Assembly: GCA_030144725.1 (NCBI GenBank)
Contig: JASKMD010000016.1
Span: 62,001 to 126,000, forward strand
DNA: 64,000 nucleotides
DNA from: Haematococcus lacustris
Taxonomy: Eukaryota > Chlorophyta > Chlorophyceae > Chlamydomonadales > Haematococcaceae
Direction: 5' to 3'
This document shows positions 11,001 to 22,099 of the stretch, in pieces. Every line of letters starts with the position of its first letter. Position 1 is the stretch's first letter. Below the pieces are notes generated by a model that saw nothing but the letters and a program-made list of their open reading frames with translations, had not been told where the DNA came from and did no database searches. Both the position numbers and the translations under genes were made by a program.

Positions 11001-13572
11001 ATAGTCACACCCTTCACCCTCTGCCCCGCCACACTTCCCTCACCCTACTAACCTCCCCCCACCTGCACTATGATGCAACCCCCTCCCTACCTACCTACCG
11101 TGAAGCCTGGAGATGGCCCCCCACCCCCCTAAACCCCCCACCCCCCTAAACCTCCCAAGCCATCAGTAGCAGTCAGGAGCCCAGGAGGTATAGCGACTAG
11201 ACAGACTAGACAGGAGGTATCGCGACAGGACTAGCGCTAGCATAGGCTACTACAACCATACTCCCCACCCCATCGTGGTCATAGCACTTTGATCCATGCA
11301 GGTGCAACATGGTGTGCGTTAAGGCAGGCTATGAGGCAGGTTGTGCATGGAGCGAGAAGCCATGAGTCGACTGTTATGTGGTATTGCGACGATGCAACCC
11401 CTGTATACTTGCAGCCATGAGCAGCAGCCAAGTGCAGCCAGGAGCAGCGGCCAACAAACAGCCAAGGGGAACAGCCAAGATGTGCAGCAAGGAGGCTCAT
11501 CTAGGAGCCGCCGCCATAAGTCATACGGCGCAGCTACCTAGGTGGCGCATGACGTGAGCAGCTACCATGAGGCAGGTGGTGCATGACGTGTGCAGCCAGA
11601 AGTCAGCTGCTGTGTGGTAGCTGAAGGGTGGCGTCAGCAACCAGGAGCTTGGAGCCCAGCCTAGCTATGTTGTTACTTTGTGGTTCTGGTGGCAGTCACC
11701 TCGTTGTGTGTTGTATTGTCCCCTTGTTGTGTTGTTGTTGTTGTTATCGCCTTTCTTTCAAGACATGTGCTTAACATCCCCGTGAAGTGGTGGTGCATCA
11801 TGCAGGTGTTTAGCAATCCATAAGTTAGTAAGTCAACATAGTTAGTTAGTTTAGTAAGTCAGCACTAAAAGTTAGTCGGTCAGCATTAAAAGTTAGTTAG
11901 TCAGCACTGACATTTAGGTAGTCAGCGCTGACAGTGGGTCAGTCAGTACTGACAGTGGGTCAGTACTGACAATGACAATGACAGTGGGTCAGTCAGCATA
12001 GAATGTAGCTAGTCAGCACTGAAAGTTAGGTAGTCAGCACTGAAAGTTAGTGAGTTAAGTCAGTCAGCACTGAAAGTTAGGTAGTCAGCACTGAAAGTTA
12101 GTCAGTCAGCACTGAAAATAAGGTAGTCAGCACTGTAAGTTAGTCAGTCAGCACTGAGAATTAGGTAGTCGACAATGAAAGTTAGTGCGTTAAGTAAGTC
12201 AGCTCTGAAAGTTAGTCAGTCAGCACTGAAAGGTAGTCAGTCAGCATTGACAGTTAGGTAGTCAGCACTGACAATGGGTCGGTCAGCACTGACAGTGGGT
12301 CAGTCAGCACTGACAATGGGTCGGTCAGCACTGAAAGTTAGGTAGTCAGCACTGAAAGTTAGGTAGTCAGCACTGACAGTGGCTCAGTCAGCACTGACTG
12401 TTAGGTAGTCAGCACTGAAAATTAGCCAGTCAGCACTGACAGCTAGTGAGTCAGCACTGAAAACTAGCCAGTCAGCACTGAATATCAAAGAGTCAGCACT
12501 GACAAAAAGTATGTCAGCACTGTAAGTAAGGTAGTCAGCACTGACAGCTGGTCAGTCAGCACTGCATAATAACCAGTCAGCACTGAATATAAATCAGTCA
12601 GCACTGACAATGGGTCAGTCAGCACTGAATAATAACCAGTCAGCACTGAATATTAAAGAGTCAGCACTGACAAAAAGTCTGTCAGCACTGTAAGTAAGAT
12701 AGTCAGCACTGACAACTGGTCAGTCAGCACTGCATAATAACCAGTCAGCACTGAATATAAATCAGTCAGCACTGACAATGGGTCCGTCAGCACTGAATAA
12801 TAACCAGTCAGCACTGAATATTAAAGAGTCAGCACTGACAAAAAGTCTGTCAGCACTGTAAGTAAGATAGTCAGCACTGACAACTGGTCAGTCAGCACTG
12901 CATAATAACCAGTCAGCACTGAATATAAATCAGTCAGCACTGACAATGGGTCAGTCAGCACTGAATTTAATCAATCAGCACTGACAATGGGTCAGTCAGC
13001 ACTGAATATTAATCAGTCAGCACTGAAAGTGGGTTTGTCAGCACTGATAATGGGTCATTCAGCACTGAAGGTGGGTCATTCAGCACTGTAAATTAGGTAG
13101 TCAGCACTGAAAGTTAGTAAGTCAGCACTGCAAGTGGGTCAGTCAGCACTGACTTGGGGGTCTGTCAGTACTGACAACTCTGTATCTCCTCAGCCCGATT
13201 TTTCCTCGATTTTAGGTTTTCACCATAACTCTTACAATGTTGTAAAAATGCTATGTGCCAAGTTTCATGTCAAAATATTGAACTTTGCGTGTGCTAGTTT
13301 CTACGAGTGGTCCTTGAGGCAGTCCAGCAGGTCAGGGTGTCGAGGTGGGCGGGGTGCAGCTGCCATGGAGCGGGGACGGTGAGAGGCAGGTCGGGGGGGC
13401 ACACTGCCACTGACACGGGCCTGTGGTCGGTGGGCACTGGCAGCACCCCCTGGATGGCGCTGTCCATGTGCCATTGCACCAGCTCCTCCGAGATGTACCA
13501 CCGGTCGAGGCGCGCACCCGTCTGCCAACGCTTGCTGAAGTGGGTGAGGTCTCTCTTGGAGGGGTGCAGATG
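6107..13572. repeat. 3,733-bp direct tandem duplication
   Basis: Positions 6,107-9,839 are repeated as 9,840-13,572. The two copies differ at only a few positions that I can see (for example near 6,393/10,126 and 8,015/11,748). The unit contains the right-hand 3.5 kb of the CACTA-like element plus the first 260 bp of LINE beyond its right boundary. The junction at 9,839/9,840 joins LINE sequence to the interior of the element with at most one base of homology. This fits a recent end-joining or replication-based duplication, or an assembly duplication. Confidence 0.85.
8090..9440. repeat. Right subterminal minisatellite (AGTCAGCACTGA type)
   Basis: The array has units of about 18-21 bp built on AGTCAGCACTGA followed by a variable spacer (AAGTTAGGT, CAATGGGTC, ATAATAACC). 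Higher-order repeats of five or six units are visible between 8,750 and 9,230. The core is the one used in the left array of the same element. It is copied at 11,823-13,173 by the tandem duplication. Open frames through it are by-products of the period. Confidence 0.85.
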
Positions 13573-14199
13573 GCGCCATGGGTCCACCAACCCCCGCTCA
13601 CCCACCAGCTGCTGCAGCTGCTCCGCCCCTTGGCCCCGGCTGCCCACCCAGGCCTACCCATGCTGCGACCCCTGCGGGATGCCCACTCTGTCCACGGGGG
13701 CTAGGATGCAGTTGAAGTCGCCCCCCATGAGGAGGAGGATGCGGTCGGCGGCTGGCGGCAGGCAAGCGGGGAGGCACTCTGCGTAGAACGCTAGCCGCTC
13801 TGCCTGCTGCGTTGAGGCGTACACGCACACTAGGGACACCGGCCTCCCTGCGAGCTCCCCGTCTACCCGCAGCACCCGCCCCTGGGCCCCCTCTGCCTGC
13901 AGCTGCACCTGGGTGCACCCCTGGAGGATGGTGGAGGGCTTGACCACAAGCAGACAGCCTTGGGAGCTGCCGGTGCCAGGGGTGTAAAACCACTGCCCCC
14001 GCTACGCGGGCTTGGCCCTCGAGTGGGCTTCTGCCCACTGCCACACGCTGTCCGCCCTATGGCACTCTTGAAGGAATATCACTTGCGCCGGGCTGTCAGC
14101 GGCCCAGTCAAGCAGGGCCTGCAGTTTGTGCGGCTGGGCAAGGCCCTGCACGTTGAGGGTGACTGCCAAGAACCTGGCGGCCACACCTGGGCGCTGCAT
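13310..14199 (-). pseudogene. LINE ORF2 endonuclease part, unit 1
   Basis: This is an endonuclease/exonuclease/phosphatase-fold region. The N-terminus reads TLNVQGLAQPHKLQALL followed by FLQECH, the middle has GGDFNCILAPVDR, and the C-terminus has TDHRPV. These are the metal-binding Asn, Glu, Asp and His motifs of L1-type nickases. Two in-frame TAG codons interrupt it, one after AHSRAKPA and one after GSQHG, and the frame shifts near the end. The same stops occur in units 2 and 3. The fragment ends at the CACTA-like insertion. Confidence 0.75.
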
Positions 14200-14201
14200 G
14201 G

Positions 14202-15023
14202 CTAGTCCTGGCTTGCCCCCGCGTGGGCTGCGCGTGTGTGGAGGAGGGTGGGTGAGCTGGGAAGGGGAGGCGGACCTGGCAAAGGAGGAGGGCCGGGGGG
14301 GGGGGGCGGGGTGGCCTCAATGCACGCCAACTTGGCCCCCGGGCGGCGCAGGCAGACCCGAGGCTCTCGTGAATAGATGGCCAGAGGGGGACGCAGGGGC
14401 AGAGGACCGAGCTGCTCGACCTCCTCCCAAAGCTGAGCTGCCTGCTCGGGCTGCTGCCGCTTAGGCACCCTCAACCTCCCCTCCCGGGGCCCTGCTGACT
14501 CAACTACAGGGCTATCACAGGAGGCCCCCAGCGAGCTGGCCAGGCTAGCAGAGGGGCTTAGCAAACCGTAGCGCCGCACGTGTGGGGACCCATGGCCAAG
14601 CTGCGCAACACGCTGCCTGCCGGCTTGCTGGTGCCCTGCACGCCGAGCCTCCCACTCCTCAGAGCTGGAACCGGAAGAGAGAATGCCATACCGGCGCCGG
14701 CTAGGCCCCCCTCTGGCTGGCTGGGTAGCTGGCTGCGTGTTGCCTCGCCTCGACCTACACTGAGCCACCCGCTGCCGCTCCTCCCGCCTAGCCCTCCTGT
14801 CATCCGGGGAGGGGCGCGGAGGTGCCCTCGCGGCGGTGTCAAGCCAGCGGGGAGGCTGACTACCCTACAGCTCACAGGACCCAACCCGCACCGTGCCGAG
14901 CCGGGTGCCCAGCCCGGTAGAGGGACCAAGCTCCTGGGCTGGGAGATGGGCAACTGCGTTAGGCCTCATGACCTCCGTGCGGCAAGGGGCGGTGGGGGCC
15001 GCTATCATGACGGAGAGGAGCAT
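14202..15023 (-). pseudogene. LINE ORF1-like frame, unit 1 (nonsense mutation)
   Basis: This is equivalent to the 273-codon frames at 25,854-26,675 and 29,999-30,820, which precede the endonuclease frame by a few bases. The product is Arg/Pro/Ser-rich with a poly-Pro stretch before the C-terminus and no CCHC knuckle that I can see, so an RNA-binding role is only implied by position. Here a C-to-T change relative to the other copies creates a TAG at 14,865-14,867, where the others read Gln. Confidence 0.6.
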
Positions 15024-15518
15024 TACAAGAGAGAGAGAGACTAAAGAAAAGAAGAAAAGAGAAGACTACAACAAACATGGGTCCCCCATACACGAGTCCC
15101 AAGCACCCCACCCCGAAAATAGCGGTCCACACACCCCAAGCAAAGGTCCACACACCCCAAGGAAAACCCCTCCCTAGGACAACGTCAAGACACCCCCCCA
15201 CACCAACGCCCTCCACCCTAGCTCTACACACCTCCCCAGACCCTCCTCACAATACTACTCACACGAGTCTAAGCCCAGCCACACGATCTGAACGCACTAA
15301 GCCCCCACCAGCAAACCTACAGCTCAGGCTGGCTCGACGGGGAAGGGGACAGGCCACTGCAAGGAGAGGCGAACCACTAGCTCTCCCCCCCCCTGCGCCC
15401 TGCCCTCCCCAAGCCTAGGCCTCCCTGCTGCCCTCTCCTCCTCCACTCCTCCTGCCCCAACCCTCCCCTCTGCCCCTTCCTGCCCTCCCCTCCGCTCCCT
15501 CCTAGGCTGCTTGGCAAA

Positions 15519-15926
15519 CTAGCCCCCCGACGCCTCGGGCCACAGCTGATCGAAGTGGGCAGCGTCCAGCTCCGGGTCCTTGCCCTTGAACCAGGTGGAG
15601 GGCACAGCGCCGCAGAGGCCCACGCGGATGTCCCTCCCCACCCGATGCCAGTCACGCTTGACGGCCGTGGCGAGGGTGGAGATGATCTCCTCCACGACCC
15701 GCCTCGCCACCTGCTGTGGCTGTAGGGCTGTAGCGGCTCCCGAGCTGCGGAGGCGCCAAACTGCGCCCAGGTAGGCCACGCGCAGCCGCAGCCACAGTAG
15801 GCTGTCAGGGGGCTGGAAGGGGGGGTCCTCGCCGCGGGTGGGGCGCCCACTGAGGAGCAGCATGGCGTCGCCTGAGGGGGGGCGGGTGCCTGTGAGGCGG
15901 CCGTACACGTCCAGCACCCACTCCCA
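15519..15926 (-). pseudogene. LINE ORF2 C-terminal fragment left of the chromovirus
   Basis: This 3' part of the zinc-finger/tail region of ORF2 ends with WPEASGG and a TAG stop. It is severed at its upstream side by the gypsy LTR at 15,932. The same fragment recurs at 22,616-23,023, where the neighbouring sequence is the solo LTR. Confidence 0.7.
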
Positions 15927-15931
15927 GGCTG

Positions 15932-16336
15932 TGTAACAGTGCTACTGGGTCGCTGGGGTGCATGGCTAATTAGCGGCTTGCACGGCTGGCGGCACTACAG
16001 CGACAACACAACAGTAGCTGATTTGACGCGTTGCTAGACTACTACTATTGGTAGCGTACTCTTTAAGGACGCGACGCGGTGAACGATACTCGTCCAGGGA
16101 AGATCAGATGCGATGGCGGCCGGGAGGCTGCAATTCGATGTTCTGTAGAGACAGCGTTAGATGACTGTGCTTACAATGTAGGTCTCTCGTTAACTCTGTA
16201 AACAAGTGTCGGAAAACCATCTGGACTCCTCTCATGACGATGCAAAATCAAATCTCACAAGATCCTGCATGGAGATCCTACAATGAAAATATGCAGCCTG
16301 TTCCATGCATCCTAGCTAGGCCTGTGAACTGTTACA
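15932..16336 (-). repeat. 3' LTR of the chromovirus (405 bp)
   Basis: The LTR begins TGTAACAG and ends CTGTTACA, an 8-bp inverted terminus with the canonical TG...CA. It differs at about three positions from the 405-bp solo LTR at 23,029-23,433. The adjacent internal sequence, read on the minus strand, is GAGTGGGGGAGAG, a typical polypurine tract. Confidence 0.9.
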
Positions 16337-16351
16337 CTCTCCCCCACTCCG
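16337..16351 (-). other. Polypurine tract of the chromovirus
   Basis: On the minus strand GAGTGGGGGAGAG immediately precedes the 3' LTR. The same tract with the flanking GCTCCGGGACGTAGC motif stands next to the two LTR remnants at 53,569 and 54,428, showing that they belong to related families. Confidence 0.75.
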
Positions 16352-16488
16352 AAAGAGCTACGTCCCGGAGCGTATCTGTTGAAAACATCATGTCATAAGT
16401 AATCAGGAAGCAAGTATGCATGACAGGCAAGACAGGTATGACAGGCAAGACAGGCATGCCAGGCAAGACAAGCATGCATGCATGCAGG

Positions 16489-18003
16489 CTAAGATTTAAA
16501 CTTCATCCATGCTCTAGGCTGCTTAGTGCGCCTCTCGTATGCCTTCACGATCTTGTTAAGGAAGCCCTTGGAGAGATCTTCTTGTAGTTGAGTCAAAGGA
16601 AGCCAGCTGTTCTCGTGGTCCGGGTGTCCCTTCCACTTCACCTGCAATTGCAATGCCCCTCGCTGGAAGCGGTGGTTTCTGATCTCCTGCACCTCATAAT
16701 GTGCCTCGCCATCGATGATGTCAGGGTCTGGCGGTGGAGCAGGGTTGCGTGTGGGGAATAAGGCGGAGCCGTCATTGTGAAGCTTGACATGGGACACGTG
16801 CACTACAGGGTGGATGTTCTTCCAGACTTCTGGGAACTGTAGCTTTAGTGCCACTGGCGTGACGACCTCCAGGACTTTGAATGGACCGTGTTGCCTGGGA
16901 GTGAACTTGTGTGTGGCATGCTCTGCTCGTGCATTGGAAGGTGATGTGTGTGCAAAGAAGCTGTCAGCCAGGTAAACCTGGTCACCAACATGGAATGTGT
17001 GCTCTGTGCGCTTGGCATTTGCGTGCTTGGCCTGCCTCTCTTGAGCTTTCAGCAGGTGCTGCTTTGCAGCTGTGATGTCTCTGGCCATGCGCTCCAGGAA
17101 TGCAGGTGCAGTCTCACTGTCGGCTGAAGCTGTGCCTGCAGTGGGTGCCGCTAAGGACAGTGGCGTGTGTGGCTCCTGACCGTAGTTTAGGCGGAAAGGG
17201 CTGAAGCCTGTGCTGGCCTGCACCGACGCGTTGTAAGCGAACTCCGCAGCGGTGAGGTGCTCATCCCAGTCATCGTGGTGTGGTGATACGAAATTGCGAA
17301 GCATGTCCTCGAGCGTCCGGTTAGCACGCTCGGTCTGCCCGTCGGTTTGAGGGTGGTTGGCAGTAGACATGTTGAGATGGGTTCCGGTGAGTCGAAAGAG
17401 CTCTTGCCAGAAGGCTGATGTGAAGCGTGGGTCTCGGTCTGACACAATGACCTTTGGCAGGCCATGCAGCCGGAAAACGTTGTCAAAGAAGAGACGTGCC
17501 AATGCGGGTGTAGTGATAGAAGTGGTGGTAGGCACGGCATGGATCATTTTAGTTAGCTTGTCCACGAAAACGACGATAGCATCATTTCCAGGAGATGAAA
17601 CTGGCAGCTGGGTGATTAAGTCCATGCTGACCTGCTCCCAACGGTGCTGGGGGACAGGTAGAGGCTGCAATAAGCCGATGGGTTTAGATGTGTTGGTCTT
17701 GCTACGCTGACAGCTGTTGCAGGTGCGGACATAGTCATGCACCGATGCTGACATGCGCGGCCAAAAGAAATGGCGGGATAGACGATGGTATGTCTTGTCC
17801 CTACCGAGATGACCAGAGATGGGTATGTCATGTGCCTCACGTAGCAGGTCGGTGCGCAGTGGGCCGGCAGGGATGTAAAGCCTGCGGAGCCCCCGGCCTG
17901 TGTGGTACAACAGACTGCCCTCGATTTCGAACTGGCGTGCTTTGCCAGCAAGTACAGCAGCGATGCTGGTACTGTGCGTCAGCTGCGGCAGTGGTGCCGA
18001 CAG
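16489..18003 (-). CDS. Chromovirus integrase with GPY/F region and chromodomain
   Basis: This frame encodes the integrase end of a Ty3/gypsy pol. In order: an HHCC zinc-binding domain ([17 protein letters not shown]...CNSCQ), the DDE core with Asp in MDLITQLP, Asp in VSDRDPRF and Glu in [13 protein letters not shown], a GPY/F-like stretch ([11 protein letters not shown]), and a C-terminal chromodomain ([11 protein letters not shown]...[13 protein letters not shown]). The frame is open from a TGA at about 18,003 and lies +1 relative to the RT frame, overlapping it. The homologous text passes from one frame to the other at about 17,930-18,000. I read this as a one-base indel rather than programmed frameshifting. 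The stop is TAG. Confidence 0.9.
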   Translation of the reverse strand: MSAPLPQLTHSTSIAAVLAGKARQFEIEGSLLYHTGRGLRRLYIPAGPLRTDLLREAHDIPISGHLGRDKTYHRLSRHFFWPRMSASVHDYVRTCNSCQRSKTNTSKPIGLLQPLPVPQHRWEQVSMDLITQLPVSSPGNDAIVVFVDKLTKMIHAVPTTTSITTPALARLFFDNVFRLHGLPKVIVSDRDPRFTSAFWQELFRLTGTHLNMSTANHPQTDGQTERANRTLEDMLRNFVSPHHDDWDEHLTAAEFAYNASVQASTGFSPFRLNYGQEPHTPLSLAAPTAGTASADSETAPAFLERMARDITAAKQHLLKAQERQAKHANAKRTEHTFHVGDQVYLADSFFAHTSPSNARAEHATHKFTPRQHGPFKVLEVVTPVALKLQFPEVWKNIHPVVHVSHVKLHNDGSALFPTRNPAPPPDPDIIDGEAHYEVQEIRNHRFQRGALQLQVKWKGHPDHENSWLPLTQLQEDLSKGFLNKIVKAYERRTKQPRAWMKFKS

Positions 18004-20186
18004 TGTTCAGGATTTGTTGGGTGACAGAGACGTGCGAGTGTTCTGTGCCCTGGGCGGTGCCCGATTTGAGTGTGTGCAGCTGCATGATGTGAGCATACAC
18101 GTGATAGTCAGGCCTACGGGATAGCGCGTCCGCCACCACGTTGTGTTTGCCTGGAATATGGTCGATTTGACAGTTGTATTGCTGTAGCACTTCCATCCAG
18201 CGAGCTTGGCGCTTGCTATCAAGTCGTGGCTGTGTTTGCAGATGTTTGTTTGCCCAGTTGTCAGTGAGCAGGGTGAAGTTGACGCCTAGGAGGTAGTGAC
18301 GCCAAACCTTGAGTGCCTCCACCAAAGAGAGTAGCTCTTGCTCATGGGTGGGATAGTTTCTCTCTGCTGGGAGCAGCTTCCTAGAGTGGTAAGCTACTAC
18401 ACGTTCAGCAGGACCTGTGCCTTGTGTGAGGACGGCGCCAATGCCAATGCCAGAGGCGTCACAGCGGAGTGTGTATGGTTGTGTGGGGTCTGGTGCAATG
18501 AGCACCGGTGCAGTGGTGAGTGCATGCTTCAGAGCATCAAAAGCTGACTGCTGGGTAGAGGTCCATGTCACCTTGCCCTGCTTGTCATGCCCATCAGCCT
18601 GAGTCAATGCAGTGAGAGGTGCTGCTATATCAGAGAAGTTCTTGATGAAACGGCGGTAAAAGTTAGCAAGTCCCAGAAAGCTGCGCACATCATGCACAGT
18701 GGTAGGAACAGGCCATGTCTCGACAGCAGCTACCTTGGCAGGGTCGCATGCAATGCCGGCAGATGAAATGATGTGACCTAAGAACTCTGTCTTGTCCAGG
18801 CCAAATTCGCACTTTGATAGCTTTGCGTAGAGCTTGTGTTCTTGCAGCAGGTCTAGTACTCGCCGCAGATGCTGTGCGTGCTCTTGCTGGTTGCGTGAGA
18901 AGATGAGAATATCGTCCAGGTACACAATGACACAGTCGTCCAGTTCCTTGCGGAAAATGTCGTTCATGAGGCGCTGAAAAGTGGCAGGTGCGTTGCACAA
19001 GCCGAATGGCAGGACTGTAAACTCGAAATGCCCATAGCGTGTGCGGAATGCGGTTTTGGGAATGTCCTCAGGGGCGATACGGATTTGATGGTACCCCTGG
19101 CGAAGGTCGATTTTGCTGAACACTGTGGCTCCGTGGAGGCGGTCTAACAGGTTGTCTACCCGAGGTAAGGGATACTTGTTCTTGACTGTGATCCTGTTGA
19201 GCGGCCTGTAGTCGACACACATGCGGAAGGAGCCGTCTTTCTTGCGCACGAATAGCACGCCTGCGCCATATGGTGATGTGCTAGGCCTGATGAAACCTTT
19301 CTCCTGCATCTCTGTGATCTGCTTCTTGAGTTCTGCAAGCTCACAGGTGGACATGTTGTAGGTGGCTCTCACCGGTGGACGGTGGCTTGGCTCCAGGTCA
19401 ATGTGATGGTCTACAGCCCGCTGGGGTGGCAGGCCCGCTGGCAGGTCGTCTGGGAACACAGAGGCGTAGTCCTGGAGGATGGTCGTGCAGTCCATGACCT
19501 GGTGCGGATGCTTCTCAGCTGGAGCAGTGTCAGCTGGCGTGATGTTGACAAGGAACATGGGTTGCTTGGTGCGGACGGCGGCATACAAGCCAGATGTGCT
19601 GATGGTGTAGCGGTCTCGGTCAGGGTCCCTAGGAGGTGGTGGTGCCCTGAGTGTGTGCCGTTTGCCACCGTGCTTGAAGGTCATGATGTTGCGTTTCCAG
19701 TCAATGTGTGGGTTAAGCTCAGCCAGCCACGGCATGCCTAGAATGATGTCAAAGCCGTGCAGTTTGGTGCAATGTAATGTCTGCTTTCCCTTGTAAGTGC
19801 TCATTCTGATACGAGCGTCAGGGATGAGTGCTGTGCTCTCCTGCTGGTGCCCATCAGCAAGACGGATCCAGTCAGGGTCATGCTTTGTGGCTGTGTCGAC
19901 TGCATGGCGTGTGCAAAAGTCGGTGTCTATGAACGACGCAGTTGCTCCTCCATCTATCAAGATGCGTGTGGGGTGGCCCTTGTAAGAGCCCGCAAAGATG
20001 AGAAGGTCGGCATCAGCCTGGTCTGCAGCGCTGCTGAGCTTTGTGATGCGAAATCGCGGTTTAGGCTCTACAGCTGCGGGTGCTTCTTGGGTCTCAGCTG
20101 GGATTGCTGGGATTACTTCAGTGGTCTCAGCTTGGGTTGCTGGGCGTACTTCTTGGCAGGTTAATGCCGCGCAAGCTATTTTTTTG
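17837..20186 (-). CDS. Chromovirus protease, reverse transcriptase and RNase H
   Basis: This pol frame is entered from gag by a -1 shift at a seven-A run. It carries a retropepsin-like protease with [12 protein letters not shown] (DGG in place of the usual DSG/DTG), then RT motifs including [25 protein letters not shown] and the catalytic [10 protein letters not shown], and then RNase H ([29 protein letters not shown]). The order and the chromodomain downstream define a chromovirus. The last 50 or so codons are read in the wrong frame, after the indel noted for the integrase. Confidence 0.92.
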
Positions 20187-21168
20187 GAACTCCATCCCTG
20201 TAGCGATTCTTCTTGGGATGCGTGCAGTCTCGCAGGATGTGGCCCTCCTTGCGGCAGAATGTGCATTTGTTGTTGGCTGTGTACTGCTCCTTTTCCTCTG
20301 CAGTTAGCGGGCGCCACTCAGGTTTAGGTTTGGCTGGTGCGGCGTTGTACGCTGCAGGGCGTGTAGATGGTGTTGCAGGCTGTGAGTTGCGATGCCAAGG
20401 TGTCCTGGACTGTTTCATGGTACCCAGCTGCATTGGGACTGCAGTGGACATGCCAGCGTCTCTGTAAGCTGAATCATGAGCCACAGCTATGTTTACAGCG
20501 TTGGCAAAGGTCTCTGGTGCATGGATGTCAACCATAGCACGCAGGGTGGGGTGCAGGCCTCGGCGGAACCGGTCTAGCTGCTCATCCTCAATTATGTTAG
20601 GGATCTGAAGGAACAGGTGTCTCAGCTGTGTGGCAAAGGATAGTGCTGTCTGGTTGGCTTTCTGAGAGGCCTCATGCAGCTGGTCCCTTGCTTTAGCTAC
20701 CTCAGACTTAGTACGGAAGGCTGCTCTTAGTCCAGCTGTGAAGGTGCTCCATGAGAGGAACAGGGAAGGGTCACCTCGAACTGAACGGTACCACGCTTTA
20801 GCCAAGCCATCCAATCTTACACTGGTGCTCACACTCTTCTGCTCATCAGACAAACTGTGATACAAAGAAAAGATGTCCTCCACCTGGAAAAGGAAGCTGT
20901 TCACATCCCCCTTGCCATCAAACTCCTTCACTTCACTCAACTTGATCAGGCCTTGCACTGATGAGGCAGTGTGTACAGCTGGGGGTGGGGGTGGGGTGGG
21001 AGGTGATGGGACAGGGGCAGGAGTGGTAAGATAGTGCAATGCCTGCATCACGGTGCTATTGTTTTGTGACACTACTTGTACCTCAGCCCGCAATGCATTC
21101 AAGGCAGCCATGACTGTTAACATGTCTGGTGTGGCTGGTTGGTCATAAGTCTGAGCCTGGGTCTCCAT
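20176..21168 (-). CDS. Chromovirus Gag (CCHC zinc knuckle)
   Basis: This is a 330-residue capsid-type protein starting at ATG. It has a helical retrotransposon-gag domain (about residues 70-210, with [21 protein letters not shown] and [13 protein letters not shown]) and one zinc knuckle, [14 protein letters not shown], near the C-terminus. The last codons before the UAG stop read CCA AAA AAA. The ATG directly follows the UAG of the upstream frame and is in the same phase, so termination/reinitiation or UAG readthrough could both occur. Confidence 0.88.
   Translation of the reverse strand: METQAQTYDQPATPDMLTVMAALNALRAEVQVVSQNNSTVMQALHYLTTPAPVPSPPTPPPPPAVHTASSVQGLIKLSEVKEFDGKGDVNSFLFQVEDIFSLYHSLSDEQKSVSTSVRLDGLAKAWYRSVRGDPSLFLSWSTFTAGLRAAFRTKSEVAKARDQLHEASQKANQTALSFATQLRHLFLQIPNIIEDEQLDRFRRGLHPTLRAMVDIHAPETFANAVNIAVAHDSAYRDAGMSTAVPMQLGTMKQSRTPWHRNSQPATPSTRPAAYNAAPAKPKPEWRPLTAEEKEQYTANNKCTFCRKEGHILRDCTHPKKNRYRDGVPKK
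20179..20185 (-). promoter_or_regulatory. -1 frameshift slippery heptamer between gag and pol
   Basis: On the coding strand A AAA AAA sits immediately before the gag UAG, in the X XXY YYZ register required for simultaneous slippage. Shifting back one base continues as Lys-Lys-Ile-Ala-Cys and enters the long pol frame. The downstream GC-containing sequence could provide a structure, but I did not fold it. Confidence 0.75.
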
Positions 21169-21711
21169 CTATGGCTGGATTCTGGCTGCTTTGCGAGCTC
21201 TGCGTGCTACGACAAATGCCGTGTTAGGGTGTGGCTGCGGCTGTGTGTTGATGACAATAGGCTGTGCCGCAGCACCTGGATTCTGAGGCGTCGTGTGTTG
21301 CTTGAGCAAAGCGTACAGGTTGTCCTTCTCCTTCTCTAGAGCTCGGTTGACGGTGTGTAGTTGGTCAGCTGTCTGCTTGTAGTGCTTGCAGCGCGGGCAG
21401 TCTTGCTCGAACTGACGTTTAGGGTGGTGGCGGGGCTGTGGTGGAGCTGGAGGTTGGGCTGCCGTACTTGATGTACCTCGCTCTTGGCGTGGTGGTATGA
21501 AGTCTCGCTCCTTGCGGGGCGGAGTTCTCGCAGTTGCCTGCGGCGGTGCCTCCGCGAAGTGCGGGATGGGAATAGGCGTGAAACGCCTCTCTGCTCGTGG
21601 AGCAGGCTTCTCTGCTCTGGGAGCAGGCTCAGCGGTAGCCGCTGGGTCGTCCGGGTCCTCGCTGTTGAGGATGTCGTCGACCGTCCAGTCTCCGGATCGC
21701 TTGTGGGTCAC
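21169..21711 (-). CDS. Leader ORF upstream of gag in the chromovirus
   Basis: This is an open frame of about 180 codons between the 5' LTR remnant and gag, ending in UAG and directly followed in phase by the gag ATG. The product is Pro/Ala/Arg-rich at the N-terminus, then has CPRCKHY and a short heptad-like coiled-coil stretch (LHTVNRALEKEKDNLYALL). No in-frame ATG lies between the LTR and this frame, so it would need a non-AUG start or an upstream ATG lost with the LTR. Readthrough would give Gag an N-terminal extension. Function unknown. Confidence 0.5.
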   Translation of the reverse strand: MTHKRSGDWTVDDILNSEDPDDPAATAEPAPRAEKPAPRAERRFTPIPIPHFAEAPPQATARTPPRKERDFIPPRQERGTSSTAAQPPAPPQPRHHPKRQFEQDCPRCKHYKQTADQLHTVNRALEKEKDNLYALLKQHTTPQNPGAAAQPIVINTQPQPHPNTAFVVARRARKAARIQP

Positions 21712-21751
21712 TGCGCAAACAGGTCACGATGATCGAACTGAGGAAACCAAA

Positions 21752-21798
21752 TGTAACAGTGCTACTGGGTCGCTGGGGTGCATGGCTAATTAGCGGCT
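21752..21798 (-). repeat. Truncated 5' LTR remnant (47 bp)
   Basis: The first 47 bp of the plus-strand LTR sequence (TGTAACAGTGCTACTGGG...) then switch at GGCT into LINE sequence at GGGTAGCTGGCTG. Just inside it, on the minus strand, TGGTTTCCTCAG follows two T residues and is a reasonable primer-binding site, but I could not name the tRNA. Confidence 0.8.
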
Positions 21799-22099
21799 GG
21801 GTAGCTGGCTGCGTGTTGCCTCGCCTCGACCTACACTGAGCCACCCGCTGCCGCTCCTCCCGCCTAGCCCTCCTGTCATCCGGGGAGGGGCGCGGAGGTG
21901 CCCTCGCGGCGGTGTCAAGCCAGCGGGGAGGCTGACTACCCTGCAGCTCACAGGACCCAACCCGCACCGTGCCGAGCCGGGTGCCCAGCCCGGTAGAGGG
22001 ACCAAGCTCCTGGGCTGGGAGATGGGCAACTGCGTTAGGCCTCATGACCTCCGTGCGGCAAGGGGCGGTGGGGGCCGCTATCATGACGGAGAGGAGCAT
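21795..22099 (-). pseudogene. LINE ORF1 5' fragment (duplicated copy)
   Basis: This is the first 100 or so codons of the LINE first ORF, identical in arrangement to 14,720-15,023 and cut at its downstream end by the LTR remnant. Next to it, near 22,225, the 3' region of unit 2 carries an additional copy of the AAGGTCCACAC repeat that is absent from other units, which distinguishes this duplicate. Confidence 0.65.

Larger units (their letters stand above)
447..15073 (-). mobile_element. LINE array unit 1, interrupted by two CACTA-like insertions
   Basis: This is one L1-like non-LTR unit read on the minus strand: first ORF (14,202-15,023), endonuclease part (13,310-14,199), RT fingers (about 1,806-2,782) and zinc-finger C-terminus (893-1,780). 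The unit is split by a MITE at 2,783-3,058 and by a larger CACTA-like element from 3,105. Removing the insertions and one copy of each 2-bp target duplication restores the sequence seen uninterrupted at 24,900-24,980. A 3.7-kb tandem duplication has also copied the right end of the large insertion together with about 260 bp of LINE. The same unit organisation recurs with a 4,145-bp spacing further right. Confidence 0.8.
15932..21798 (-). mobile_element. Ty3/gypsy chromovirus copy with truncated 5' LTR
   Basis: The element lies in minus orientation: a complete 3' LTR at 15,932-16,336, a purine-rich tract beside it, integrase/chromodomain, pol, gag and a leader ORF, then only 47 bp of the 5' LTR at 21,752-21,798 before LINE sequence resumes at a GGCT microhomology. 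The target GGCTG precedes the 3' LTR at 15,927-15,931. A frame change separates the RT/RNase H and integrase frames. Despite its good overall state the copy is probably not autonomous. Confidence 0.9.

Noticed and set aside
13654..14199. TAG read as glutamine (altered genetic code)
   Set aside because: TAG ends several well-defined genes here (chromovirus integrase, transposase, gene B), so the internal TAG codons of the LINE are better read as lesions.
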